Below, in pieces: positions 50,199-59,329 of a stretch of DNA of 64,000 bases; the stretch's first letter is position 1, and the number at the start of each line of letters is the position of its first letter. Made by a program: the position numbers and the translations under genes. The stretch covers positions 62,001-126,000 of the forward strand of contig JAUXMZ010000035.1 of the NCBI GenBank assembly GCA_030683105.1, read 5' to 3'. Source of the stretch: Burkholderiales bacterium. Lineage in GTDB: Bacteria; Pseudomonadota; Gammaproteobacteria; Burkholderiales; SG8-41. The notes below the pieces were generated by a model, which did not search any database, was not told the DNA's origin, and saw nothing but the letters and a program-made list of their open reading frames with translations.

Positions 50199-50892
50199 GA
50201 TAAGCCTGTCGTACCTGGGGATTGCTGAGTAATGCCGTCGCACTATCCGCGAGGGTGATGGTGCCGCTTTCCATGACATAGCCCCGATGGCAGACCTCAA
50301 GGGCGAGCCTGGCGTTCTGCTCGACGAGCAGCAGCGTGACGCCTTCCGCGGCAATGGCGCGTATGGTTTCGAATATCTTGTGCACCATCAGCGGGGCCAG
50401 GCCCATGCTCGGCTCATCGAGCAACAGCAGCTGGGGCCGGCTCATCAGGGCCCGGCCTATGGCGAGCATCTGCTGCTCTCCGCCGGACAGCGTTCCGGCC
50501 AGTTGCCTGCGCCGCTCGGCAAGGCGCGGAAACAATGCGTACACGCGATCCTGGTCTGCAGCGATCTGTTCACGGTCAACACGGCTGTACGCTCCCATTG
50601 CGATATTTTCTTCCACCGTCAGCCGCGCAAACACGCCGCGCCCTTCCGGCACCAGCGCGATACCCTGCCGCACCAGTCGGAACGGCGGCTGCGCTGTTAT
50701 CTCGTTGTTATTATAGTAGATATGACCGGAAATGGGTTTATGAAGGCCGGTGAGCGCCTTCAGCGTCGAGGTCTTGCCGGCGCCATTGGCGCCGATTAGC
50801 GTGACCAATTCGCCGCGCTTGACGTCAAGGTCTATGCCTTTGACGGCATTGATCCCGCCGTAAGCGACTTTCAGGCCCCTGACTTCAAGCAA
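50188..50892 (-). CDS. livF: Branched-chain amino acid-type ABC transporter ATPase LivF
   Basis: A nucleotide-binding subunit of the HAAT family. Walker A GANGAGKTST, the signature LSGGEQQMLAIGRALMSRP, and Walker B LLLLDEPSMGLAP are intact. The 234-residue length and the C-terminal [30 protein letters not shown] are typical LivF. The start is a TTG at 50892 (MLEVRGLKVAYG) overlapping livG by 8 bp, with no better codon nearby. Confidence 0.95.
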   Translation of the reverse strand: MLEVRGLKVAYGGINAVKGIDLDVKRGELVTLIGANGAGKTSTLKALTGLHKPISGHIYYNNNEITAQPPFRLVRQGIALVPEGRGVFARLTVEENIAMGAYSRVDREQIAADQDRVYALFPRLAERRRQLAGTLSGGEQQMLAIGRALMSRPQLLLLDEPSMGLAPLMVHKIFETIRAIAAEGVTLLLVEQNARLALEVCHRGYVMESGTITLADSATALLSNPQVRQAYLGE

Positions 50893-51661
50893 GCGAGCCT
50901 CCCAGATAGGCTTCGATGACCGCGGGGTCGCGCCGCACCGCGGCCGGCGCGCCCTCGGCGATTTTTTTGCCGTAATCGAGCACGGCCACGCGGTCGCACA
51001 GGCCCATCACCAGTTTGACATCGTGCTCGATCAGCAGCAGCGTGACGCCGTCGCCGCGGATTTTTTCCAGCAGGCGCTTGAGCTCGTTGGTTTCCGTGGC
51101 GTTCATGCCGGCGGCAGGTTCATCCAGCGCCAGCAGCAGCGGCTCGGTGGCGAGCGCGCGCGCGATCTCCAGCCGTCGCTGATCGCCATAGGATAAATGG
51201 CGCGCCAGCCCACCGGCGTGCTGCACGATACCGACATAATCGAGCAGCTCGTAGGCGCGGCGCACGATAGCCGCTTCTTCGCTGCGGGTCGCGGCAGTGC
51301 GCAAAATAGCGCCGAAAACGCCGCTGCGAGTGCGGACATGGCGTCCGACCATGACGTTTTCAAGCGCGGACATGTTGCCGAACAGGCGTATGTTCTGAAA
51401 CGTGCGGGCAATGCCATAAGCCGCGACATGATGGGGTTTGAGTCCGACGAGGCGTTCGCCGTCAAAAATGAAATCGCCGCGATCCGGCTGATACAGCCCG
51501 GTCAGAACGTTGAACAGCGTGGTTTTGCCGGCGCCATTGGGGCCGATCAGGCCGAAGATCTCGCCGCGCCTGACCTCGAGCGACACTTCGGTAAGCGCGG
51601 CGAGGCCGCCAAAAGACTTGGTAATACCGGCCACGGACAGCAGGGGCGCAGGTTCAGGCAT
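50885..51661 (-). CDS. livG: Branched-chain amino acid-type ABC transporter ATPase LivG
   Basis: The second ATPase of the importer. Walker A GPNGAGKTTLFNVLTG, LSYGDQRRLEIARALATEP signature and Walker B LLALDEPAAGMN, with the LivG-specific GIARTFQNIRLFGNMSALENVMVG. I chose the ATG at 51661 (MPEPAPLLSVAG, 258 residues), which overlaps the livM stop by 8 bp. A longer frame upstream lies within livM. Confidence 0.95.
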   Translation of the reverse strand: MPEPAPLLSVAGITKSFGGLAALTEVSLEVRRGEIFGLIGPNGAGKTTLFNVLTGLYQPDRGDFIFDGERLVGLKPHHVAAYGIARTFQNIRLFGNMSALENVMVGRHVRTRSGVFGAILRTAATRSEEAAIVRRAYELLDYVGIVQHAGGLARHLSYGDQRRLEIARALATEPLLLALDEPAAGMNATETNELKRLLEKIRGDGVTLLLIEHDVKLVMGLCDRVAVLDYGKKIAEGAPAAVRRDPAVIEAYLGGSLA

Positions 51662-52760
51662 TAGCCCGCTCCTCGTCGCCGGCTTCGTCTTCAATGGCAA
51701 ATTCACGGCGGCGCGTGCTCGAAGGCCACAGCCCCGCGGGACGGAACAGCATCATCAGCACCAGCGCCAGCCCGAACAGCAGCATACGCAGATCCGAGGG
51801 GTCGATATAAACGGCGCCGAACCACGCCTGCTGCAGCTGGCCCACGTAGCGCAGGGCTTCAGGGAGCGCTGTCAGCAGTATCGCGCCCAACACGACCCCA
51901 CCCACATTACCCATGCCGCCGAGCACCACCATGCACAGCACCATGATCGAATCGAGCAGGGTGAAGCTTTCGGGACTGATAAAACCCTGAAAGGAAGCGA
52001 ACAGCCCGCCTGAAATCCCGCCGAAGGTTGCGCCCATGGCAAAGGCCAGCAACTTGATGTTGCGGGTGTTGATGCCCATGGCGCTGGCCGCAACTTCGTC
52101 CTCGCGAATGGCGACCCAGGCGCGGCCGATGCGCGAATCCTCAAGCCGCAGCGATATGATGATCGCGAGCAGCGCGCACGCGAGGAAGACAAAGTAATAA
52201 CCGTGCACCGGCGCGATGGTCAGGCCGCCGACTGAATAGGATTGGTTCAGCGCTATGCCGCCGAATTGCAGCGGGTCGATCAGCGTGATGCCTTGCGGCC
52301 CGTTGGTGATGTTGACCGGGCGGTTCAGGTTATTGAGGAAGATGCGGATGATTTCGCCAAAGCCGAGTGTGACGATGGCGAGATAATCGCCGCGCAGTCT
52401 CAACGTGGGCGCACCGAGCACGATGCCGAAGACCCCGGCCACCAGCGCTCCCAGCGGCAGCAGCAGCAGAAACGAGCCGTGAATCCCGAATTGAGGCGAG
52501 GCGAGCAGCGCGTAGCTGTAGGCGCCGACGGCGAAAAAAGCGATGTAGCCGAGATCGAGCAGTCCGGCGTAGCCGACCACGATGTTAAGCCCGAGTGCGA
52601 GCAGGATGAACAGCAATGCCACATCGATGATGCGAACCCAGGCACGACCCAGCAGGGCGTCCACCGCAAACGGCAGCGCCAGCAGGAGCGCGGCGATGAC
52701 GAGGTACGCGAGCCAGCGCTGGCGCGGTGAAAGCGCGCGGCGGGTCGCGACAGGATTCAC
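51654..52760 (-). CDS. livM: Branched-chain amino acid-type ABC transporter permease LivM
   Basis: An inner-membrane permease of 368 residues with about eight to ten helices. The family stretch LNIVVGYAGLLDLGYIAFFAVGAYSYALL and the EAA-like cytoplasmic loop RIGRAWVAIREDEVAASAMGIN are clear. The C-terminus is short and charged. The GTG start overlaps the livH stop (GTGA). Confidence 0.95.
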   Translation of the reverse strand: MNPVATRRALSPRQRWLAYLVIAALLLALPFAVDALLGRAWVRIIDVALLFILLALGLNIVVGYAGLLDLGYIAFFAVGAYSYALLASPQFGIHGSFLLLLPLGALVAGVFGIVLGAPTLRLRGDYLAIVTLGFGEIIRIFLNNLNRPVNITNGPQGITLIDPLQFGGIALNQSYSVGGLTIAPVHGYYFVFLACALLAIIISLRLEDSRIGRAWVAIREDEVAASAMGINTRNIKLLAFAMGATFGGISGGLFASFQGFISPESFTLLDSIMVLCMVVLGGMGNVGGVVLGAILLTALPEALRYVGQLQQAWFGAVYIDPSDLRMLLFGLALVLMMLFRPAGLWPSSTRRREFAIEDEAGDEERANA

Positions 52761-53680
52761 GCGCGGTCACTCACGCGTTGCCCCATGAGTCCGGAGGGCC
52801 TGAGCACCAGCACCAGAATCAGCACCAGGAACGCGAAAATATCGCGGTAATTGCTGCCCAGTACGCCGCCGGTCAGGTCGCCGATGTAGCCTGATGCGAG
52901 GCTTTCGATGAGGCCGAGCAGCATGCCGCCGAGCATCGCGCCGGGCACATTGCCGATCCCGCCCAGCACCGCGGCGGTGAACGCTTTCATGCCGAGCATG
53001 AAGCCCATGAAATAATGGCCCAGTCCGTAATACAACACGACCATGACGCCGGCGAGGGCGCCCAGCGCGGAGCCCAGCAGGAACGTGAAGGAGATGATGC
53101 GGTTGGTGTCGATGCCCATGAGCCCGGCGACATCCGGATTTTGCTCGGTGGCGCGCATGGCCTGGCCGATGCGGCTTGTTTTGATAAACCACAGCAGACC
53201 TGCCATGACCGCGCAGGCAAGCAGGAAAATAAAGGCCTGCAGCCCCGTGAACTGGGCGCCGGCCACGGCGTAATGGTCGGTTTTGATCAGTTCGGGCATG
53301 GGCATATATTGTTTGCCCCAGATCAGCGCCGCCGAATATTGCAGCAGCATGGAAATGCCGATCGCGGTAATCAGCGGCGCCAGCCGGGGCGCGCGCCGCA
53401 ACGGGCGATAAGCGACACGTTCCATCGAAATCCCCAGCAGTATGCAAACCGCGATGGCAGCGCACGCTGCAATCAGCAGAATCACGGGCGCCGGCAGGCC
53501 GCTCCCGGCCAGCGCCTGGGTCACCGTGAGGGTGACCAGTGCGCCGACCATGACGATGTCGCCATGGGCGAAATTAATCAGCCCCAGGATGCCGTAGACC
53601 ATGGTGTAGCCGAGCGCCACCAGCGCGTAAATGCTGCCCAGGACCAGGCCGTTGATGAGTTGCTGCAGGAAAATGTCCAT
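52757..53680 (-). CDS. livH: Branched-chain amino acid-type ABC transporter permease LivH
   Basis: A 307-residue permease partner of LivM. The N-terminus QLINGLVLGSIYALVALGYTMVYGILGLINFAHGDIVMVGA is the family hallmark, and the cytoplasmic loop TSRIGQAMRATEQNPDVAGLMGIDTNRII is intact. It ends with LVLILVLVLRPSGLMGQRV. It lies downstream of livK after a 95-bp gap holding a perfect hairpin. Confidence 0.95.
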   Translation of the reverse strand: MDIFLQQLINGLVLGSIYALVALGYTMVYGILGLINFAHGDIVMVGALVTLTVTQALAGSGLPAPVILLIAACAAIAVCILLGISMERVAYRPLRRAPRLAPLITAIGISMLLQYSAALIWGKQYMPMPELIKTDHYAVAGAQFTGLQAFIFLLACAVMAGLLWFIKTSRIGQAMRATEQNPDVAGLMGIDTNRIISFTFLLGSALGALAGVMVVLYYGLGHYFMGFMLGMKAFTAAVLGGIGNVPGAMLGGMLLGLIESLASGYIGDLTGGVLGSNYRDIFAFLVLILVLVLRPSGLMGQRVSDRA

Positions 53681-53701
53681 GGCGCAAGTCTACATGACAT
53701 G

Positions 53702-53728
53702 GAAACGGCACCGCAGGGGTGCCGTTTC
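53702..53728. repeat. Perfect 11-bp stem-loop between livK and livH
   Basis: GAAACGGCACC pairs perfectly with GGTGCCGTTTC across GCAGG. There is no T-tract on the minus strand. Its place after the binding-protein gene suits an RNA-processing or attenuation element that raises livK mRNA relative to the permease genes. This role is inferred. Confidence 0.65.
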
Positions 53729-53775
53729 TCTTGTGGCTTGATGACCCGCGTGAACCGCAGGCTATGCGGGGCGCC

Positions 53776-55023
53776 TTACTTCTTGGCGGCGTCGCTCTTT
53801 TCCGCTGCCTTGGGTTCGGCCGACTCGGGTGCGCCCGGCGTCACAGTTTCCAGCGCTTCCCACTTTCCGCCCTTCACCACGTAAATGGTGATCGGCCCGT
53901 TCTTGAGATCGCCTTTGTCGTCAAAGGCAATCGGTCCGATCACGCCCTGGTGATTGGTGTTACCGACTTCGGGGAGAAACTTCGCGGGGTCGGCTGATGC
54001 TGCGCGCTTCATGGCTTCCACAAAAACCATCACCGCGTCATAGCCCATGGGTGCGAACAGTTCGACCTCGGCGTTGAATTTTGCTTTGTATTTCTCGACA
54101 AACGCCTTGCCGCCCGGCATCTGGTCTTTGGGCAGGCCGGGCATGGAGGCCATCATGCCTTCAGCGGCATCGCCGGCAAGTTTGATGAAGTTGGGGGTCT
54201 GCATGCCATCGCCGCCGATGAACTTGGCCTTGATGCCGAGCGATACCATCTGCTTTACCATCGGGCCGGCCTGCGGGTCTATGCCGCCGAACATGATGAG
54301 ATCGGGTTTGCGGCCCTTGATCTTGGTCAGGATGGCGGAGAAATCGGTGTCCTTGTCGGTGGTATGTTCGCGAGCAACGATTTTTGCGCCAGCGGCTCTT
54401 GCCGTGGCCTCGAACGCGTCGGCCAGACCCTGACCGTAGGCCGTGCTGTCATCGATGATGGCGATGGACTTCGCCTTGAGTTTTTCGATCGCGAATTTGC
54501 CCAGCGTCGGACCCTGCTGGTCATCGTGGGCAACGACCCTGAAGGTGGTTTTGAAGCCTTGCTGGGTGTATTTCGGGTTGGTCGAAGAGGGCGAAATCTG
54601 CGGAATGCCGGCATCGGCGTAGATTTTCGATGCCGGTATGGAGGCGCCCGAGTTGAAGTGCCCCACGACTGCGGCGACTTTGGCGTCGGCGAGCTTTTGG
54701 GCGACCGTGGTGGCTTTGGTGGGATTCGCCTCGTCGTCTTCGGCGACCATCTCGAATTTCACTTTTTTGCCGCCGATTTCAACGCCGGCTGCATTCAGGT
54801 CCTCGACCGCCAACTGCACGCCATTCCTGATATCGATGCCGATGTGCGCCTGCGGGCCTGTCAGCGGCGAGGCCGAACCGATTTTAACCGTAATCATTTC
54901 GGGGGCGGGGGCAGCGGCCGGCGCCGCTGCCTTGGGGGCGGGTGGCGGCGCTTCTTTGCCGCACCCGTAAATGACGGCCAGCGCCAGCGCCGCTACCACG
55001 CTCAGCAAATGCCTGCGTTTCAT
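53776..55023 (-). CDS. livK: Branched-chain amino acid-type ABC transporter substrate-binding lipoprotein
   Basis: A periplasmic-binding protein of type I fold. The signal peptide ends in a lipobox-like VIYGC (Cys about 21), followed by an Ala/Pro-rich linker (to about 42). The binding domain begins VKIGSASPLTGPQAHIGIDIRNGVQLAVEDLNAAG and includes VGHFNSGASIPASKIYADAGIPQISPSSTNP. The C-terminal tail is charged (EPKAAEKSDAAKK). Ligand could be branched-chain or other amino acids, or amides; it cannot be read from sequence. AAGGGGCAG precedes the ATG. It is the first gene of a seven-gene unit ending in the Ser/Thr kinase. Confidence 0.93.
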   Translation of the reverse strand: MKRRHLLSVVAALALAVIYGCGKEAPPPAPKAAAPAAAPAPEMITVKIGSASPLTGPQAHIGIDIRNGVQLAVEDLNAAGVEIGGKKVKFEMVAEDDEANPTKATTVAQKLADAKVAAVVGHFNSGASIPASKIYADAGIPQISPSSTNPKYTQQGFKTTFRVVAHDDQQGPTLGKFAIEKLKAKSIAIIDDSTAYGQGLADAFEATARAAGAKIVAREHTTDKDTDFSAILTKIKGRKPDLIMFGGIDPQAGPMVKQMVSLGIKAKFIGGDGMQTPNFIKLAGDAAEGMMASMPGLPKDQMPGGKAFVEKYKAKFNAEVELFAPMGYDAVMVFVEAMKRAASADPAKFLPEVGNTNHQGVIGPIAFDDKGDLKNGPITIYVVKGGKWEALETVTPGAPESAEPKAAEKSDAAKK

Positions 55024-55066
55024 GACTGCCCCTTATCGGTAAATGGTTGTTGTTGCGTAAAAAATC

Positions 55067-55095
55067 ATTATCCGTGGCGGATTTTGCCTTGTCAA
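55067..55095 (-). promoter_or_regulatory. Strong sigma-70 promoter of the liv operon
   Basis: On the minus strand TTGACA (55095-55090, perfect -35), a 17-base spacer and GATAAT (55072-55067, 5/6) precede livK, giving a leader of about 35 nt. This is the best promoter match in the window. Confidence 0.75.
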
Positions 55096-55134
55096 TTTCC
55101 AGGCAGACACTCACGCTGGAACCGGCGCGGCCAA

Positions 55135-55163
55135 TAAAAAAGCCGGCCCCGCCGGCATTTTTT
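55135..55163 (-). terminator. Intrinsic terminator of the cytochrome c551/552-like gene
   Basis: On the minus strand GCCGGC-GGG-GCCGGC is flanked by A and T runs and ends in TTTTTT. It separates the cytochrome gene from the liv promoter. Confidence 0.88.
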
Positions 55164-55180
55164 ACTGAGACAAGCGTGTC

Positions 55181-55501
55181 CTATTTGATCGTGAGTATCC
55201 AGTGCACCATGGACTTGATGTTGTCGTCTTTCACATGCATATGGGGCGGCATGGGCACTTCACCCCACGCCCCTTTGCCGCCGGCTTTTACTTTTTTGAC
55301 CAGCGCCGCTTCTGCGCCTTTGTCATTTTTATATTTGGCGGCGACATCCTTGTAGGCCGGGCCGACCAGTTTTTTGTCCACCGAATGGCAGGCAGTGCAT
55401 CCGGAGCTTTTGGTGAGGCTTTCGCCCGCGTCGGCAGCAAACGTTATGGTTGCGAACATCAGGCCGGCTGCTGTGGCAAGCGCCATAAACAGTGCTTTCA
55501 T
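55181..55501 (-). CDS. Monoheme cytochrome c551/c552-like protein, periplasmic
   Basis: A 106-residue class-I cytochrome c. The signal peptide is MKALFMALATAAGLMFATITFA, and the mature protein has heme motif CTACH (SSGCTACHSVDKK). The axial Met is in VPMPPHMHV, the proline-rich loop characteristic of c551/c552 electron donors. I chose the ATG at 55501, because the upstream 12 codons do not extend the signal peptide sensibly. It is monocistronic, between its own promoter and terminator. Confidence 0.93.
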   Translation of the reverse strand: MKALFMALATAAGLMFATITFAADAGESLTKSSGCTACHSVDKKLVGPAYKDVAAKYKNDKGAEAALVKKVKAGGKGAWGEVPMPPHMHVKDDNIKSMVHWILTIK

Positions 55502-55535
55502 CGTAGGTCCCTTGGGGAGTTTAAAAATCCCGCGC

Positions 55536-55564
55536 ATTGTAACGTAGAAATGGATACTTTTAAA
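55536..55564 (-). promoter_or_regulatory. Candidate promoter of the cytochrome c551/552-like gene
   Basis: On the minus strand TTTAAA (55564-55559), a 17-base spacer and TACAAT (55541-55536). The predicted leader is about 28 nt. Confidence 0.5.
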
Positions 55565-55597
55565 CGCGCGTCAGGCGTATACGTCACAGGAGAGTCG

Positions 55598-57673
55598 CTA
55601 CGGACTTTGATCCGGGGCGGCTCCGTGGAGCGCGCGTTCGAGGACCGTGCAATCAAAGATAGGCGGAAGGCAGGTGACGCCCCGGCATAACCAGGCGCTC
55701 ACCCCGCTGCCGTTCTGTCCGGCAGCCGCGGGCTTATCGAGAGCCGGCGGCAGGTGCTGGAGATTTTCGGGGATACCGATAATGAGCGTATCCGGGCGGT
55801 ACGTCGCGGTGAGTGCACGCTGCCATTCCCCGGCTGCGCCGGCCGGGCCCCGCAGTATGACGATGGATGGCGGCGTCAGCCATTCTTCAAGCGCCGTGGC
55901 GAGGCTCACGAAGCTGCCGGGGTTTTGTGCCAGCGCCGGATAGAACAGCCGGAGTGTGCGTTCGGCAGCGGCGAGATAGCGCGGTTCGCCCATGAGGTGT
56001 CCGAGGCGTTGCAGCGCGATCGAAGTCACGCCGTTGCCCGACGGGGTCGCGTTATCGTGGCCGGACTTGGCGCGGTGTATCAGTTTTTCGTGGTCGTGAC
56101 TGACAAAGAAAAAGCCGCCGTTCTCCTTGTCCTCGAACTGCGCCAGCAGCAGTTCGGCCAGATCGCGCGCGAAATCAAGATCGGTTCGCCGAAACTCGAT
56201 TTGCATCAATTCGATCAAGGCATCGAGCAGGAAGGCGTGATCGTCGAGATAGGCGTTGAGATGGGCCCTGCCATCCTTGTGCGTGGCCAGCAGGCGACCG
56301 TCACGCCACATCACGCTGCGGATGAAATCGGTTGCGCGCTGCGCCGATTGCAGCCAGGCGGGTTCGTCGAAGACACGCGCGGCGCGCGCCATGCCCCTGA
56401 TCATCAGCGCGTTCCAGCTCACCAGCACTTTTTCGTCGCGTCCCGGCCAGATGCGCTGTCCACGCGCAGCCAGCAGTTTCCCGCGCGCCGAGGCGAGCCG
56501 TGACGCACACTCGGGAAGGGGTGCACCGAGTCGTTGTGCGACCTGCGCCAGTGGCGTTTCCACGCGCAGGTGCCAGTATTTCCCTTCGAAGTTCGGGCCG
56601 CCCGCGAGCCCGTAATGCGGCGCGATGACCGCATATTCCCCGTCCGTCACCAGCGCTTTTACCGTGGCGGGCGACCAGACATAGAACTTGCCTTCCTCGT
56701 GCTCGGAGTCGGCGTCAAGCGAAGAGTAGTAGCCGCCTTCCGGTGACTGCATGTCGCGCATCACCCAGGCCGCGGTCTCGGCCGCCACTGTTTTGAACAA
56801 GGAGTGCTGCGTGACGCGCCAGGCGTCGCTGTAGAGCGCCAGCAGCGGGCCGTTGTCGTAGAGCATTTTCTCGAAATGCGGGATGGCCCAGTACTCATCC
56901 ACGCTGTAACGGCAAAAGCCGCCGCCCAGTTGATCATAGATGCCGCCTTCGGCCATTTTGGTCAGCGTCAGGCGCGCAATGGACAGCGCGATCTCGTCGC
57001 CATCGCGCGCATGACGGCGCAGGCAGAATTCGAGTTCGAACGGATGGGGAAATTTGGGCGCGGCGCCGATCCCGCCGTGAACCTCGTCAAACACCCGGGC
57101 GAACGATGTCACCGCGGCCGCCAGCGGCGTGGCATCCATGGCAGGCGGTTCGTCGTGGCCGGTAACCGGCAGGGTGCGGCCCAGCGCTGCCATCAATGCT
57201 GCGTTTTGCCTGCCGATGTCATCGCGTTTTTCGCGGTAAGCGGCGGCGATCCTGGGCAGCATGTCCAGGAACCCGGGCATGCCGTAGCGCGGGGTTTTCG
57301 GGAAATAAGTGCCGCCGAAAAACGGCGTGCCATCCGGCATCAGGAACATGGTGAGCGGCCAGCCGCCGTTTCTTTGCGTCAGCATGGCGTGTGCGGTCTG
57401 GTAGATCTGGTCGAGGTCGGGGCGTTCTTCGCGATCGACCTTGATGTTGATGTAATCGCGGTTCATTGCCGCCGCGACGTCCGGGTCTTCGAACGATTCG
57501 TGCGCCATCACATGACACCAGTGACAGGCGGAATAACCGATAGACAACAAAATCGGTTTATCCTGTTCGCGCGCAAGTTTCAGCGCGTCACCGTCCCACG
57601 GCTGCCAGTCGACCGGATTATCGGCGTGTTGCTGCAGGTAAGGGCTGGTTTGAGTGGCGAGGCGGTTGGGCAT
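55598..57673 (-). CDS. Thioredoxin-fold/(alpha/alpha)6-barrel protein of the YyaL (DUF255) family
   Basis: A 691-residue cytoplasmic protein. The N-terminal thioredoxin-like domain (about 1-170) begins [23 protein letters not shown] and contains the CHWCH motif ([20 protein letters not shown]) and [13 protein letters not shown]. The remainder resembles a glycoside-hydrolase-like helical barrel ([51 protein letters not shown]). The family is conserved from bacteria to human SPATA20, but its biochemical role is not established. Full length, so probably functional. Confidence 0.92.
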   Translation of the reverse strand: MPNRLATQTSPYLQQHADNPVDWQPWDGDALKLAREQDKPILLSIGYSACHWCHVMAHESFEDPDVAAAMNRDYINIKVDREERPDLDQIYQTAHAMLTQRNGGWPLTMFLMPDGTPFFGGTYFPKTPRYGMPGFLDMLPRIAAAYREKRDDIGRQNAALMAALGRTLPVTGHDEPPAMDATPLAAAVTSFARVFDEVHGGIGAAPKFPHPFELEFCLRRHARDGDEIALSIARLTLTKMAEGGIYDQLGGGFCRYSVDEYWAIPHFEKMLYDNGPLLALYSDAWRVTQHSLFKTVAAETAAWVMRDMQSPEGGYYSSLDADSEHEEGKFYVWSPATVKALVTDGEYAVIAPHYGLAGGPNFEGKYWHLRVETPLAQVAQRLGAPLPECASRLASARGKLLAARGQRIWPGRDEKVLVSWNALMIRGMARAARVFDEPAWLQSAQRATDFIRSVMWRDGRLLATHKDGRAHLNAYLDDHAFLLDALIELMQIEFRRTDLDFARDLAELLLAQFEDKENGGFFFVSHDHEKLIHRAKSGHDNATPSGNGVTSIALQRLGHLMGEPRYLAAAERTLRLFYPALAQNPGSFVSLATALEEWLTPPSIVILRGPAGAAGEWQRALTATYRPDTLIIGIPENLQHLPPALDKPAAAGQNGSGVSAWLCRGVTCLPPIFDCTVLERALHGAAPDQSP

Positions 57674-57676
57674 GAT

Positions 57677-57766
57677 CGTGTGTTAGGTTCGCGGCAAAGC
57701 GGGCGATCAGATGTTTATACACAACGTTTGATTCTGTCACAAAGCGCCCGCGGCACGAACCACACG
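57677..57766. repeat. Long imperfect inverted repeat in the YyaL/SNF divergent promoter region
   Basis: The left arm (57677-57705) has CGTGTG, GGTTCG and GCGGGCG blocks; the right arm (57745-57766) has the complements CGCCCGC, CGAACC and CACACG in mirrored order, with small indels between blocks. The 39-bp AT-richer core contains the candidate YyaL promoter. Confidence 0.5.
57714..57742 (-). promoter_or_regulatory. Candidate promoter of the YyaL-family gene
   Basis: On the minus strand TTGTGA (57742-57737), a 17-base spacer and TATAAA (57719-57714), 41 bp before the ATG. The -10 also overlaps a TTATACACA 9-mer at 57715-57723. Confidence 0.5.
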
Positions 57767-57812
57767 CCTGATAGGGGATAATGACGGCTATGTATGGAGG
57801 CCAGCAAAAATA

Positions 57813-59183
57813 ATGATACGCAACGCCGGCGCCCGCCGCGCCCATTGGTCGAGCCGCTGGGCCTTTATTCTGGCGGCCACCGGCTCGGCGGTCGGGCTCG
57901 GCAATATCTGGAAGTTTCCGTACATGGCCGGCGAGAGCGGCGGCGGCGCGTTCGTGCTGATCTATCTGGTGTGTATCGCGGCCATCGGTTTGCCGCTGTT
58001 GATGGCCGAGATCATGCTCGGGCGCCGGGCACAGCGCAATCCGGTCGATGCCATGGCCGTGCTGGCGCGCGAGGCCGGCGCATCTGCAGCGTGGCGCGCG
58101 CTTGGTGTGACCGGTGTCATCACCGGCTTGCTGATCCTGTCTTTTTACAGCGTGGTGGCGGGCTGGATGCTCGATTACCTGGTGCTGGGCGCCGGCGGCG
58201 GTTTCGCGGGTCTCGATTCCGCGGCCGCGCAGTCGCGCCTGAGCGCACTGCTTGCCGATCCGCAACGCATGCTGTTGTGGCACAGCGTGTTCATGCTGAT
58301 GACGGCAGCCATCGTCGGCGGTGGCGTGGCGCACGGACTGGAACGCGCCAACAAACTGCTGATGCCCGCGCTGTTCGCAATCCTGCTGTTTTTGCTCGTC
58401 TACGGATTGATCTGGGGCGAAGCCGGCCGCGCCGCGGCATTCCTGTTTCATGCGGACTTCGCGAAAATCACGCCCGGGGTCACGCTGGCCGCGATGGGTC
58501 AGGCCTTTTTCTCGCTAAGCCTGGGCATGGGTTCGATGATGGTCTACGGCTCCTACCTCAAGCGCGACACGTCCATCGTGCGCGCCAGCGTCGCGGTGGC
58601 GGCGATGGACACGGTGGTGGCGTTGCTGGCGGGACTGGCGATTTTTTCCATCGTGTTCGCGCACCATCTCGAACCCGCTGCCGGGCCGGGGCTGGTGTTG
58701 CAGACCCTGCCGATTGCCTTTGGCGACATGGCGGGCGGCGCGCTGATCGGCAGCCTGTTTTTCGTGCTGCTGGTGTTTGCGGCCTGGACCTCCTCCATCG
58801 CCCTGCTCGAACCGGCCACGGCGTGGATCACCGAGAATACGCGGTTGACCCGGCCGCGTGCGAGCGCGCTGCTGGGTACGGCGGCCTGGCTGCTGGGCGT
58901 AGCAGTGGTGTTGTCGTTCAACGCATGGCGGGGTGTGACGCTGTTCGGGCTGGGGATCTTCGATGCGCTCGATTATCTGTCGTCAAATATCCTGTTGCCG
59001 CTGGGCGGCGTATTGATCGCGGTGTTCGCGGCATGGGTGATGAAAGCGGGCCATTCCCGCCAGGAACTCAACCTGGACGCGACGCTGTATGCGGTATGGC
59101 GCCTCACATTGCGTTACGTCGTGCCGCTGGCGATTGTGCTGATTTTTCTGCAGCTGACCGGTCTGCTGCCGCGTCTGACGTGA
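57813..59183 (+). CDS. Sodium-dependent neurotransmitter:sodium symporter (SNF/NSS) family transporter
   Basis: A 456-residue inner-membrane protein with about eleven helices, LeuT fold. TM1 reads FILAATGSAVGLGNIWKFPYMAGESGGGAF, which carries the unwound substrate and Na+ site. TM3/TM8-type motifs and SLSLGMGSMMVYGSYL (TM6) are present. Bacterial members carry amino acids such as tryptophan, leucine or tyrosine; the substrate here cannot be told. GGAGG lies about 12 bases before the ATG. metY follows 146 bp downstream with its own promoter candidates. Confidence 0.93.
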   Translation: MIRNAGARRAHWSSRWAFILAATGSAVGLGNIWKFPYMAGESGGGAFVLIYLVCIAAIGLPLLMAEIMLGRRAQRNPVDAMAVLAREAGASAAWRALGVTGVITGLLILSFYSVVAGWMLDYLVLGAGGGFAGLDSAAAQSRLSALLADPQRMLLWHSVFMLMTAAIVGGGVAHGLERANKLLMPALFAILLFLLVYGLIWGEAGRAAAFLFHADFAKITPGVTLAAMGQAFFSLSLGMGSMMVYGSYLKRDTSIVRASVAVAAMDTVVALLAGLAIFSIVFAHHLEPAAGPGLVLQTLPIAFGDMAGGALIGSLFFVLLVFAAWTSSIALLEPATAWITENTRLTRPRASALLGTAAWLLGVAVVLSFNAWRGVTLFGLGIFDALDYLSSNILLPLGGVLIAVFAAWVMKAGHSRQELNLDATLYAVWRLTLRYVVPLAIVLIFLQLTGLLPRLT

Positions 59184-59196
59184 CGCTGCTGCGCCG

Positions 59197-59226
59197 TCGA
59201 CAGACTATATTAATAACTCATATAAT
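59197..59226 (+). promoter_or_regulatory. Candidate promoter upstream of metY
   Basis: TCGACA (59197-59202), an 18-base spacer and TATAAT (59221-59226). A second TATAAT at 59287-59292 with TTCGTA 17 bases upstream could be an alternative, shorter-leader promoter. Confidence 0.45.
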
Positions 59227-59329
59227 CAACAAGTTACGATGCCTAATAACTGTAGGCACACCATTCGTATTCCCGGGGCCTGCATCTATAATGCCCTGGT
59301 TTATTCTCAACGACCGCGGAGCGTCTCGA

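Noticed and set aside
57715-57723. A single TTATACACA DnaA-box match in the YyaL/SNF gap.
   Set aside because: About two such matches are expected by chance in 64 kb, and it overlaps a good -10 box; alone it is not evidence of DnaA control.
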